Origin: Cladosporium sp. IMV 00045
Taxonomy: Eukaryota > Ascomycota > Dothideomycetes > Cladosporiales > Cladosporiaceae
Length of the DNA: 64,000 nucleotides
Direction: 5' to 3'
Assembly: GCA_001931905.2 (NCBI GenBank)
Contig: MSJI02000600.1
Location: forward strand, 1-64,000
Under the pieces are notes generated by a model, which saw only the letters and a program-made list of their open reading frames with translations, did no database searches and was not told the DNA's origin. Shown piece by piece: positions 31,635 through 40,687 of this stretch. The stretch's first letter is position 1. The number at the start of each line of letters is the position of its first letter. The position numbers were made by a program, and so were the translations under genes.

Positions 31635-33470
31635 TCAGATCACAAGCCAGCTCAAGCCCATCCAGCCCGCTATTGTGCTCAATCCTATCAGCAGCACGCA
31701 GATGCCCATCGCCATGCCGGTTCCCACGCGGTCTCCGGCATTCATGAAACCACTGCCATGGACTGATATTCCACCAGGCTCCCCCGTTTCCAAGTCATCG
31801 AACGTTGTGCTGCGACCTAGAAATGTCCATAAGAGCACAGCCGAAACTGCGAGAATCAGCACTGAAAGTAGGGCCAGCGATAATCTCAAGATAGACCACG
31901 ATAGCACAAACTCCAAGCCTTCCGGCTGATCGAGTTTGCGCACAAGATTCCCTTCCACCTCGCGCCGTGCGTTCTCCCTCTCAGGCGCCCGTCGGTTCTC
32001 CGCAGCAGCCAGTCGGTGCGCCCAATGCACAAAAGCGTATCTCGACTTGCCCATGGCAGGACGATGGTAATGCGCGAGAATCTTGTCCTCGCTGAACGTG
32101 TCTATAAGACCTTTGAACGCGAGCTCTCGTGGACTTCGCCGTGAGTGTAACCAGCCGTAGCCGGCCTCTGCTGCTCTGCTGGCCGCGCCGGAGATTACGA
32201 TGCGTTTGAGACTTCTGGCGCTCAGGAATCTCCATGGTCCAGAAAGTTCAGCGTATGCTAGCTTAAGTTGACGGAAAAGTTCCTGGTCGTCGAATTCGAG
32301 GCCGCGGAAGTGGTTCTCTTTTTCTGTGGAGCCTGCGCTTCGAATCGTGGTCAAGGTGTTTGAGCCTGGTAGAGCGATGGAAGTCACTCTTCGGCGGCTG
32401 TTGGATGCACTGGGCCGGATGCTGAGTGTGAGCATGCTCTCATTGTCTGGGATCGGTGCTTTCGTGTCCTGGCCGCCTTCAACCATGTGGCTGAGATCTT
32501 TGTGATGGACGCCCTCGCCTTCGAACGGATACGGTGTCCGCACTAAGCTTGCTGGAAGTGAAGGTCTTGGTCCGGATGTATCAATTGGCGGCGGAACAAG
32601 CTGGACACGTTTGCCCGAGCTTGGTGTCTGTTGTGTTTCACCTGACGCTGAAAACTCGCGCATGCTTCCTGGACTTCTTGGGTCATTAATTCGAAGCGAA
32701 GCGGGTAGAAGCGAACCTCGATCACCGGGGTGCATAGGCGCGAACGAGTCGATGGTTCTGTCCAGAGTGGTCTCGTCACGCATTAGTGCCTGCAGGGTGA
32801 TTTCGTGCGCGATGGCATGGGCTGACAGGATCTGATCCACTTTGGTTGCAACTGGCGCTGGCATAACCGAAGAGGATCTGTATGCCGGCTCAGATCGAGG
32901 GTCAACAGTGCTGTGTGGTCTGCTGAAGCCGGAGAACCTTGCTGGCTTTGGGTATTGCGGCGGACTGCTACCATGCTCCCCTGGCAGGAGCTCAGTGATC
33001 GAGCCGTTGAATGAAGTACTTGGTGTATCTGGTACATCTGGTTCGTCTTTGCAGCGGATGCTCTCTCCTGGTCTTTTCACTGGCGAAAGCCTCTGATATC
33101 CATCCCCTTCAGGCTGGGAAGAGCGACCTTTACCCTGGCTCTGTGCGACAGGAGTTTCATTGACGCCCGTCTGAGGTCGTGATGGTCGTCTTTTGCTCTG
33201 TGAATGTCGCCCTCGGTGAAGCAAGGTTTCTTCAACACCGCTAGCTTCTCTGTCCAGCATCCCTGTAACCTCATCCTCCTCACTGGTGGTGTCGTCGAAG
33301 AAGTCTGCTGTTCTGGCACCGAAATCGGCTTGGCTGTTTATCGATTCAAGCATTTCGGGGTGAACGCTTCGGACCGGACTACTGACTGAATGTGTAACAT
33401 GTGGTGAGCGTCGAGGCGAGTCCGACATGCGAACGCTGCCCTCGATACTTGGTTTGATGTCGGAGTCCAT
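31635..33470 (-). CDS. Uncharacterised fungal membrane protein
   Basis: From the ATG at 33470 (MDSDIKPSIEG) the protein has 611 residues in one exon. The first two thirds are Ser/Pro/Arg-rich and probably disordered, with many SP sites (SPRRSPHV, RLSPVKRPGE). A folded-looking stretch follows (LEFDDQELFRQLKLAYAEL, SGPWRFLSARSLKRIVI, HYHRPAMGKSRYAFVHWAHRL). Two membrane helices close it (LSLALLSVLILAVSAVLLWTFLG and GMAMGICVLLIGLSTIAGWMGL). The frame is open 28 codons further upstream but without an ATG, so a short 5' exon is possible. I do not recognise the family and give no function. Confidence 0.75.
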   Translation of the reverse strand: MDSDIKPSIEGSVRMSDSPRRSPHVTHSVSSPVRSVHPEMLESINSQADFGARTADFFDDTTSEEDEVTGMLDREASGVEETLLHRGRHSQSKRRPSRPQTGVNETPVAQSQGKGRSSQPEGDGYQRLSPVKRPGESIRCKDEPDVPDTPSTSFNGSITELLPGEHGSSPPQYPKPARFSGFSRPHSTVDPRSEPAYRSSSVMPAPVATKVDQILSAHAIAHEITLQALMRDETTLDRTIDSFAPMHPGDRGSLLPASLRINDPRSPGSMREFSASGETQQTPSSGKRVQLVPPPIDTSGPRPSLPASLVRTPYPFEGEGVHHKDLSHMVEGGQDTKAPIPDNESMLTLSIRPSASNSRRRVTSIALPGSNTLTTIRSAGSTEKENHFRGLEFDDQELFRQLKLAYAELSGPWRFLSARSLKRIVISGAASRAAEAGYGWLHSRRSPRELAFKGLIDTFSEDKILAHYHRPAMGKSRYAFVHWAHRLAAAENRRAPERENARREVEGNLVRKLDQPEGLEFVLSWSILRLSLALLSVLILAVSAVLLWTFLGRSTTFDDLETGEPGGISVHGSGFMNAGDRVGTGMAMGICVLLIGLSTIAGWMGLSWLVI

Positions 33471-33751
33471 CGAGCCCTCGCTTTCCAGTAGAATTTCGAT
33501 TGAACACGCTGCCCTTGTCTCCTTGATCTTTTTTGCACTGGCTTCTAGCGCCAACGAGGATGTGTAGCTGAACCACTATCGTCCTTCACACAGGAAGGAA
33601 TCACAAGAGCCATCGCCGAGCCATGATACAACACAGTAGCCGGTCACTGTAGTTGCATTGACAACAGCGACCTTCAGGAATGCATATTCAAATTGCAGCC
33701 AAGCCTAACCGGCGTACCGGTTACCACGTTACACGACATCAGGCAAAGTCG

Positions 33752-36106
33752 CTAAGCGACGAACTTCCCACCGCAGAGAATGCATTTGTCGCATGCAGCA
33801 AAAAGTAGTCTTGCTAGCGAGACTTGAGGTTCAATAACATTGATGCGTTGATGTTGTTGACCATCTTCCGTCATCGCTGCACCACTTCCTCCGGTAGCTT
33901 CGCCATCAATCATGGTCTTATCCTCACTCTTCACGATCTCAGAGGGTGTACCACTGATTGCAGGCAGCGTATCTTCGTTGATGTACAAGGCTTGGCATAT
34001 ACGACAGCTTTTGCTGATGCCCGGCTCCATGATGGACAGGAATGTCAACGCGCACCTTGTGAATTGGTGACCGCCAGCACATCGAGACCAGCGAGGATTC
34101 TCGAACTTGATGTCTTCATCACAGATGCCGCACTGTTCGACGAAACGCACAGAATTCATCATTTCTGGGTCGACCGAGCTTCCATGTGAGTCGATCTTCG
34201 CTTTCGCAGCTGCGAAAGCAGTTGCAATTTTTCTGCTCAGATCGCTGGCCCCTTTGAACCTATCGGGAAGCCCAATGATGGCATCTCCAATGTGGCTCAA
34301 GCATTCTTTCGCAAGCTGCAACTTAGGTTTTTGCTGGAAAGCCACGTCTTTGAGACGTTCAATACGCCGCGAAAGCATGTTGGGACCGTAGAAGATGTGT
34401 GCTCTCAAATAGATCAAATAATCGACAAGCTTTGACTCCAATTCGTCGTCGTTGAAGTTCTCTCCACCCAGGGGGAGTGGCATCTCAGTGACAACGTTGA
34501 GATCCTCCTCGGAAATGTCGAGGGCCCTCATTGCCGATTGCACAATGCTCTGCGTGTCATTCTTGGTCGTGTCGATGTTACCGTCTCGAGTCGCGTATTG
34601 ATGCAAGCAATATGAAAGTGTCTCAGCAGATATGGTCTCCGGCAGTGATTGGCCGCCACTGGATGGTAGAGGGATCTCTTCACTGCTGTACTCTCGTGTG
34701 ATCGCAACGATGCTCCTCTGTTCCGATTGTATTATATGAGCGGGAATGTCGCTAGGCAATAGGGATACGCAGGTGGCGACGAAGTCTCCCAAGGGAGAAG
34801 ACGCAATGCCCCACGTACGTTCTTGGACGCTTGACCCTAGATCGTTCGACGCAGCATAGTTGGCGATGTCCTCTTGAAGCGCATTCTGCCAATTTGGCTC
34901 CTTCAATTTGGCCACTTTGCTAAGTGATTTTGGTAGCCTCGAGGTCGCAGAAGAAGCAGTAGAGAGATGCGAGACTATGTGCAGATCTGTGTTTGCGTTC
35001 CCACTTCCATTCGCGTTCGCAACGAAAGCAAGGCCGGTAATCGGATCCCATCTACCGTCAAGGTGATGACTCCGTGGCTTGCCAGTCGGGAATGCTGCTA
35101 TATCGACGTTCAGTACCGTATCCGGTCCAAAGAGCAGGAGAGAGTCAGAACTAGGCGCAAACTGTAAGGGCCCAGAAAGTTCTGATGCGAGTGGCGATGC
35201 CAACTCAATTGGGTCAGTTGTGGTCAGCCGGGGGCTGAGGTCCGCTGACTCTTCGTAATGCACATCACAGACGTAGAGGCGCCCTTTTGCAATGTACGCA
35301 AGTCGTGACCGAGCACTGCCGGACCAAGCACTGAAGGCGAGAGCAGTGACACTCGAGATCGGCGAAACCCCACTGTTTTGCAAAATTCCGGATTGAGGAT
35401 TGCCGTTGGTTGCATGTAGTCCTATGCGATGTACCACATTGCAACTCCACTGGACGTTTTCCGTAGCCAGAACGTGATGGGGTGACTCGACCTTCAAGAT
35501 GAGAATGTCGCCACCGTCAGTGGAGACCGCTAAGTAATGTATGCTTGGCGCAAGGTACGCCGCTAGTTTGGAATCGATCGAAGAGCGCTTTCCCCGTAAG
35601 GCAGGTGCCCAGGCAAAGGCTCTGATTCTCTGCCGGACTTGCTTGGTCTCCTTGTCGGGTGTTGAACTGTTGCGATAGTACGCTTGTACAGCGTGATTGA
35701 CAGTCAGACAACGCCTCCATTTGTCTTTGCTTTGCGGCTGACCGAAACACTCCCACAGAGCCAATGCTTGGTTGGAGTGCAGGATAGCAAGCACACATGT
35801 GTCGAACTGCGCAAGTCCTGGTGGTGACCATTTGAGGCCCTCGACGTAACGCATAGAAAGCTCCTCTCCAAGCGACCAATTAGCCGAGCTGAAAGGGTCC
35901 TTGAAAGGGATTTCCTTCAAACTGAACCCATTGACTCGAAAGACAACACTGTCCCAGGAAAGGTTGTTTGGGCCTTTGCGGTTCAAGCGAGGAACCAGAA
36001 TGGCGACCGAGTCGCTTCCGCCAACAGCAATTAGATTGTCGGCGGACCAGCTGAGGTCGTCAATGCCAGTAGGCCAGAATGGCACTTCAATGCGTGCCGT
36101 AGTCAT
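33752..36106 (-). CDS. TFIIIC subunit, 90-kDa type with C-terminal zinc finger
   Basis: A 784-residue protein in one exon. The N-terminus (ARIEVPFWPTGIDDLSWSADNLIAVGGSDSVAILVPRL) starts a WD40-like propeller of the TFIIIC delta/90-kDa type. The C-terminal 130 residues form a zinc-finger region with paired Cys/His: CGICDEDIKFENPRWSRC, GGHQFTRCALTFL, KSCRICQAL and CDKCILCGGKF. This architecture is that of the RNA polymerase III transcription factor IIIC subunit (human GTF3C4, yeast Tfc-family relatives), which binds tRNA gene promoters. Assignment rests on the two-domain layout. The start at 36106 gives a normal WD40 beginning, 390 bp from the divergent AP-2 gene. Confidence 0.85.
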   Translation of the reverse strand: MTTARIEVPFWPTGIDDLSWSADNLIAVGGSDSVAILVPRLNRKGPNNLSWDSVVFRVNGFSLKEIPFKDPFSSANWSLGEELSMRYVEGLKWSPPGLAQFDTCVLAILHSNQALALWECFGQPQSKDKWRRCLTVNHAVQAYYRNSSTPDKETKQVRQRIRAFAWAPALRGKRSSIDSKLAAYLAPSIHYLAVSTDGGDILILKVESPHHVLATENVQWSCNVVHRIGLHATNGNPQSGILQNSGVSPISSVTALAFSAWSGSARSRLAYIAKGRLYVCDVHYEESADLSPRLTTTDPIELASPLASELSGPLQFAPSSDSLLLFGPDTVLNVDIAAFPTGKPRSHHLDGRWDPITGLAFVANANGSGNANTDLHIVSHLSTASSATSRLPKSLSKVAKLKEPNWQNALQEDIANYAASNDLGSSVQERTWGIASSPLGDFVATCVSLLPSDIPAHIIQSEQRSIVAITREYSSEEIPLPSSGGQSLPETISAETLSYCLHQYATRDGNIDTTKNDTQSIVQSAMRALDISEEDLNVVTEMPLPLGGENFNDDELESKLVDYLIYLRAHIFYGPNMLSRRIERLKDVAFQQKPKLQLAKECLSHIGDAIIGLPDRFKGASDLSRKIATAFAAAKAKIDSHGSSVDPEMMNSVRFVEQCGICDEDIKFENPRWSRCAGGHQFTRCALTFLSIMEPGISKSCRICQALYINEDTLPAISGTPSEIVKSEDKTMIDGEATGGSGAAMTEDGQQHQRINVIEPQVSLARLLFAACDKCILCGGKFVA

Positions 36107-36495
36107 CGTTCTATGTTTTAGTCAATGTAGTCGTTGAAGCTGTTACGAAGTTTGGATTTCTTGCAGGAGTCGAATACGCCCTGCCGTCTCCTCATGAGCG
36201 TGAGCAAACTCGATGGAAGCGCGCCAGCCTCGACATCTATGTCTTTCAGCGTAAGGCTTGAGTCGTGCGAAGATTATTATGATTAAGGTCGTTTCATGAT
36301 TTGGCAATCAAGAAGCTCATGGTCTTGCACGGAATTAGCCGCAAACTTTCAACGAAGGAACCTCACCTCACTTCCCCAGACGCTAGCGGAGTTGCAGGGG
36401 GGTCCGAGCTGCTACACATCCCACTTCGTCAATCGCTCGCTACCGAGTGTCTTACAATCAAGTCAGAGGGGAGACTTTGATGGTTCTGCGACAAG
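36107..36495. promoter_or_regulatory. Divergent promoter region, TFIIIC subunit and AP-2 sigma
   Basis: 389 bp between divergent start codons. No gene or clear motif found. Confidence 0.45.
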
Positions 36496-37053
36496 ATGGT
36501 CCTCTCCTTCATCCTGATTCAAAACCGGCAGTATGTGCCGCGTTATCCTAATCAAAATTTCCAAGGCGCACTCGCTAACTCATTCCTTAGAGGCAAGACC
36601 CGCCTAGCCAAGTGGTATAGCCCATACAACGACGACGAGAAGATCAAGCTCAAGGGAGAAATCCACCGCCTTGTCGCACCGCGCGACCAGAAACACCAAT
36701 CCAACTTTGTCGAATTCCGCGGCGCATCGAAAGTCGTCTACCGCCGCTATGCCGGACTATTCTTCTGCGCATGCGTAGACGCCAACGACAACGAACTCGC
36801 TTACCTCGAAGCGATACACTTCTTCGTGGAAGTGCTGGATCAGTTCTTCGGCAATGTCTGCGAGTTGGACTTGGTGTTCAACTTCTACAAGGTGAGTGCT
36901 GGTGGGACAGATGAACGAGGAGGCGGAGCATTGCGCTGATACTGCGGGAAGGTGTATGCTATACTGGACGAGGTTTTCCTCGCTGGAGAGATTCAAGAGA
37001 CGTCGAAACAAGTTGTGCTTACGAGACTGGAGCATCTGGATAAGCTAGAGTGA
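36496..37053 (+). CDS. APS2: AP-2 complex sigma subunit
   Basis: Small chain of the AP-2 clathrin adaptor at the plasma membrane. Three exons: 36496-36530, 36591-36891, 36952-37053, total 145 residues. Splicing joins [12 protein letters not shown] to [24 protein letters not shown], the hallmark opening of adaptor sigma chains. [52 protein letters not shown] and [19 protein letters not shown] follow, all near-invariant in the family. The match to sigma-2 rather than sigma-1 rests on [17 protein letters not shown] and the Ser-poor C-terminus (RLEHLDKLE). Length and intron positions are typical. Confidence 0.95.
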
Positions 37054-37859
37054 TTATGCAAGAGCTGGGAAGGTGAAAGACCAGATTGTCAAGAGAAAGG
37101 GGCCAGCGACGCGTCGTCTAGGAAAGGGATCCCTACATGCATACTGTCGTTCTCAAGCGCACAGATGCTGCGGGAAATGGATTAAGAGGCGCGAGGTACC
37201 GCCAAGAGGCCACAATAGGGGCCGATGGAGGAGTGGGATATCATCGACCTGAGGAGATTCTTGACACTTTGAGTGCGTACTGTACTTGGCCTGCCGGACG
37301 GATAGTATTGAGCCACAACGTCAGAGTATCAGATCACGGCGCTGGCAAGAGATTCTACAAGAACAAAGAATAGCTGGGGGCACAGACAGCCACATTAAAC
37401 AGCACCAGTTCAGATACCATAATTCACAATGAATATGGAAATAACTTTTGAGAAAGCATTGTTACAAATATCTTTAACATCGGCGAAACTGCTAAAGTAG
37501 AGAAGAGCACACTGCCGGATTTAATATCAAATTGTCTTGCCATTACGTGCTATCTTGCTGGCCGAATCTTCGTTCGACGAGTAGTATATCAAAAGTACAA
37601 CTTTCACCAAATCTCCGTTGATTTTGATGTTCCGCTCGCCTTGTCCGTTCTGCACCATGTTGACTCCAATGATGCCACGGTGCAAATTTCCCACACAGCC
37701 ATCTGCATTTGAGGCTTTGGATTTGTTGATAACACCCCCATCAGTCAGTGTGGGCCAGCTAATGGCCTGCGCCTGGAGGGGGGCGGAAAAGGATGCCACA
37801 TCCGCAAGCTTTTCCACTTGGAGTACTGTGTGTTGCCCGATGTGTTCAAACTCCATTCC
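37054..37859. other. Convergent intergenic region with an in-frame open extension
   Basis: Between APS2 and the unknown minus-strand gene. Bases 37527-37859 are open in the same frame as the unknown gene beyond its stop (110 codons). See the finding. The plus-strand frame at 37137-37373 has no recognisable feature. Confidence 0.5.
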
Positions 37860-38945
37860 TCAATCATCCAGCACGATGATCTCCTCATCCGGCACCAAGC
37901 CCTTCGTAACCTCACTCCCAACCGCCTGTGGCGTATCCATGCCAGCGATCCTGAAGAGCACAATCTTGTCGTTGCAGAGGTCGAATTGCTCAACGCAATC
38001 CTCATCCTCCGGCTTCTCGCCGCCGATGATGAGAACGCCCCCATCCAGAGTATCAGAAAGTTCGTAGGTCTTGCGCACGGTCTCCACTGTCGTAAAGCGA
38101 TTCCCTTTCATCCAAGTAAAATGCTCCCCCTTGGACGCGGTTTGTACCTTGAGACCGCGCTTCAACACGCCTATCCAGTAACGATGAGACCGCAGCGGGT
38201 CCGCTGGGTGGAGCAAAGCGACCTTGTTGTGCCATTGCCGTTCGCGTTTGAGTGTTTTAGAAACGTCGCGGAGATCATCTGGTCCGAGCCAGACCTTCTC
38301 TTCAGCGGAGGATTTGGGCTCGGCGTCCTTCTGCGAGTTGGCAGTCGTGCCCGTGCCGGTGGCGAGTTGGGGTGGCGGAGGTTTGGAAGGAGGCTGAGTC
38401 GGCGTGCTTGCGCCTGGGGCGCCGGAGCATCCGACACAGTGCTCGCCGTGACTTGAGAAGGCGGTCTTCGAGATTGCGGCTTGGTATGCGGCAGCGTAAG
38501 TGCCTTGTCCAGCGGTTTTGTTGACACTGATGATCTCCTTGATCTCCGTAGTCGGATCGTAACGAGTTTGGTGCTTCTTGCTCCGATTCTGAGGGCTCTC
38601 GCCTTGCCAGTCGTCCTCTATGGCACAGTCCTTCATGGCGTCGGCGTCGATTTGGCCGATGCGCTGGCTGGCGAAGTTGCTACTCTGCGTACTCTCCGAT
38701 AGCGTGGAGGGGGAGATGTTCAAGTCGCCATGGGCAGTGTTTGGATGCTCAAATGCAACATCCTGCATGAGCTGCTCGAAGCTGTCTTGATGTTCCGGGG
38801 CATCGACAAACTCCTCCTCTTCCACTTCATCGTAGTTGTGGTTGTGGCTGCCTTCGTCAAAGTCGGCGATGCCGGGCATACCACCCATCGGTGCGTCGAA
38901 GTCGTACTGCTGGTCGAAGCCTTCGAGTGACGCAAGACCTTCCAT
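37860..38945 (-). CDS. Uncharacterised acidic protein
   Basis: 361 residues from the ATG at 38945 (MEGLASLEGFDQQYDFDAP). The N-terminal third is acidic with Glu/Asp runs (VEEEEFVDAPE). A Pro-rich linker (TQPPSKPPPPQ) follows a segment with a CVGCSG motif. The C-terminal half looks folded and is the best candidate domain: VWLGPDDLRDVSKTLKRERQWHNKVALLHP, RSHRYWIGVLKRG, TTVETVRKTYELSDTLDGGVLIIGG, and an end of EEIIVLDD. No family recognised. The frame is open 35 codons further upstream, but the Met at 38945 begins the better sequence. The stop is UGA followed by GGA. See the finding for the 110-codon open frame beyond it. Confidence 0.75.
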   Translation of the reverse strand: MEGLASLEGFDQQYDFDAPMGGMPGIADFDEGSHNHNYDEVEEEEFVDAPEHQDSFEQLMQDVAFEHPNTAHGDLNISPSTLSESTQSSNFASQRIGQIDADAMKDCAIEDDWQGESPQNRSKKHQTRYDPTTEIKEIISVNKTAGQGTYAAAYQAAISKTAFSSHGEHCVGCSGAPGASTPTQPPSKPPPPQLATGTGTTANSQKDAEPKSSAEEKVWLGPDDLRDVSKTLKRERQWHNKVALLHPADPLRSHRYWIGVLKRGLKVQTASKGEHFTWMKGNRFTTVETVRKTYELSDTLDGGVLIIGGEKPEDEDCVEQFDLCNDKIVLFRIAGMDTPQAVGSEVTKGLVPDEEIIVLDD

Positions 38946-39405
38946 TGTTGGTCTGTTTTTGGAGCACCTATCTTGATTGCGCAGTTCTACACAAATGTAA
39001 CTGGCGTTGATATAGTGGTGTTGTTGGTTTGTGGGACGATGGGTGGACAACTGAGGAAAGTGCTGTGACTTTTATCGACATAGATCACATGTTTAGTCTG
39101 CGCATTCACGTGGGTCGAGTTTGTAGGAGTGAAGTCCCATGATCTTTAAGTGATGCGTTAGAGCGCGAGCGGCTTTCACAAGAGTGATGCACTCGGGCAC
39201 AAGTTCTGCCTTTGCGCCGCTCATTAAAGCTCAGGGCCCTTTTCACTTCCCACCTGATCAACTCTCACATCTTCCAGCCACCCAGCTTTCATCGAAACCT
39301 ACCCCATCCAACCTACTTTTCAATACCCACCTCCCAAACCCTTACTCGCCAAACACACCACCAAAAACCTACTTCACACATCCAAAACAACAACAACCAG
39401 TCAAC
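38946..39405. promoter_or_regulatory. Divergent promoter region with CA-rich leader
   Basis: 460 bp between divergent starts. It contains a CACGTG at about 39109-39114, and a C/A-rich stretch at about 39250-39405 that is probably the 5' leader of the small gene downstream. Confidence 0.45.
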
Positions 39406-39941
39406 ATGGCAGACAAAGGCGGCGCAAGAGGCTGGACCGACGCCGAGAAGGTACTCTGAGCTCTACAGCATCTCTGACAATCGTACCGAGCGCATACTTA
39501 CCCATAACACACAGGTCGGTCTCTTCCTTCAAATCATCGCCAAGGCGGGTCCGGTCCCGTGGCCGGATCTCACGCTGCCAGAGGGGCGCACTGTCAAGGC
39601 CTGCCAGGTCATGCTCGACAAGGAGAAGCAAAAGATCAAGAAGGCTCGCGAGGCTGCCGGCGAAGAAGCCGATGCTGTGCTTTCATCTCCAAAGGTATGT
39701 CCTGGTCTAAAGATCTCGTGCTGAGCGGTGCTGACACATGGTACAGAAGCGCAAGGCGGCCGACGCTGATGGCGGAAAGGCCAAGAAGGGCCGCAAGGGC
39801 AAGGCCACCGAAAGTGCCGAGCAGAGCGACGACGAAAATGTCCCTGGGATGCCGAAGAAGGGCGGTCGCAAGAAGACGAAGGCTGCCAGGGCCGGTTCCG
39901 AAGAGCTGGTGAAGGAAGAGAACGTGGAGGACATGGTGTAG
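39406..39941 (+). CDS. Small lysine-rich protein with a Myb/SANT-like N-terminus
   Basis: Three exons (39406-39450, 39515-39694, 39747-39941) with GT-AG introns give 139 residues. The first 60 residues (GWTDAEK joined to VGLFLQIIAKAGPVPWPDLTLPEGRTVKACQVMLDKEK) resemble the helix-turn-helix of a short Myb/SANT-like domain common in filamentous fungi. The rest is Lys/Glu-rich (KRKAADADGGKAKKGRKGK, GMPKKGGRKKTKAAR) with nuclear-signal-like clusters and ends EENVEDMV. A chromatin or DNA-binding role is plausible but not shown. All three exon frames join without a stop. Confidence 0.8.
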
Positions 39942-40687
39942 GAGGCAAAATGGTTTCTAGCAACCGATACGCTCCCCTTCCTGCATCAAAGGATAGTCAC
40001 GACAACACCTCAACACCGACCTTGGAATTCTGAGACACACTCGCTTGCTCTATGAGCCCTCTTTGATGGATTCTGAGCTTGGGGTGTTCTTTGCGAGACA
40101 TACTTGCCTTTGCGAGCAGTTTCAGTGCATAATGACAGTGCTCTTTTCTTTCATCTTTTTGTTTGCCTCCTGTCTTGCCCTCTTCAATTGGTTTGCTCAG
40201 CAATGGTGAATGTCCACATTAGTGTACTGAAGTGCGAATGTCTTATTTAGAAGTGAAGTGTGAACGTATAGGTGTTGTACCTTGATGCGACGGGGGAAGC
40301 TTTCTCGGCACGTTCCGTTCGGAGGTTTCGAGACATCTGTGAGAGAAAGTACAGAGTACCTGAGTCTCTCTTTTGATCAGCCTCGCCAGGACTTCATTCT
40401 TTTACAATTACCTCCGTTTTCCGGCTCATCTAATTGAGCCCATCTGGATGCTCATCGGCTCGATCAATTTGAGGACAGCGACGCAAGCCTTTGGGAAGAC
40501 CAGTCGCAACACTCTCGCATCGTCATCACGTCGGCATCTCACATCGTTACATTCACTGTTCAAACCGCATCATTCTACTTTTGCGCACCCGCGCATTACG
40601 CACAGCAATTACCGACCTAGCGTCATCTTGTCTGCTACACGCGCATTCACCAGCAAGCACACGAACAAAAATATAAAGCCCGCAGCC
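39942..40687. other. Intergenic region and 5' flank of NMA111
   Basis: About 750 bp. From 40373 onward it is open in the NMA111 frame (see the finding). The first half shows no gene. Confidence 0.5.
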
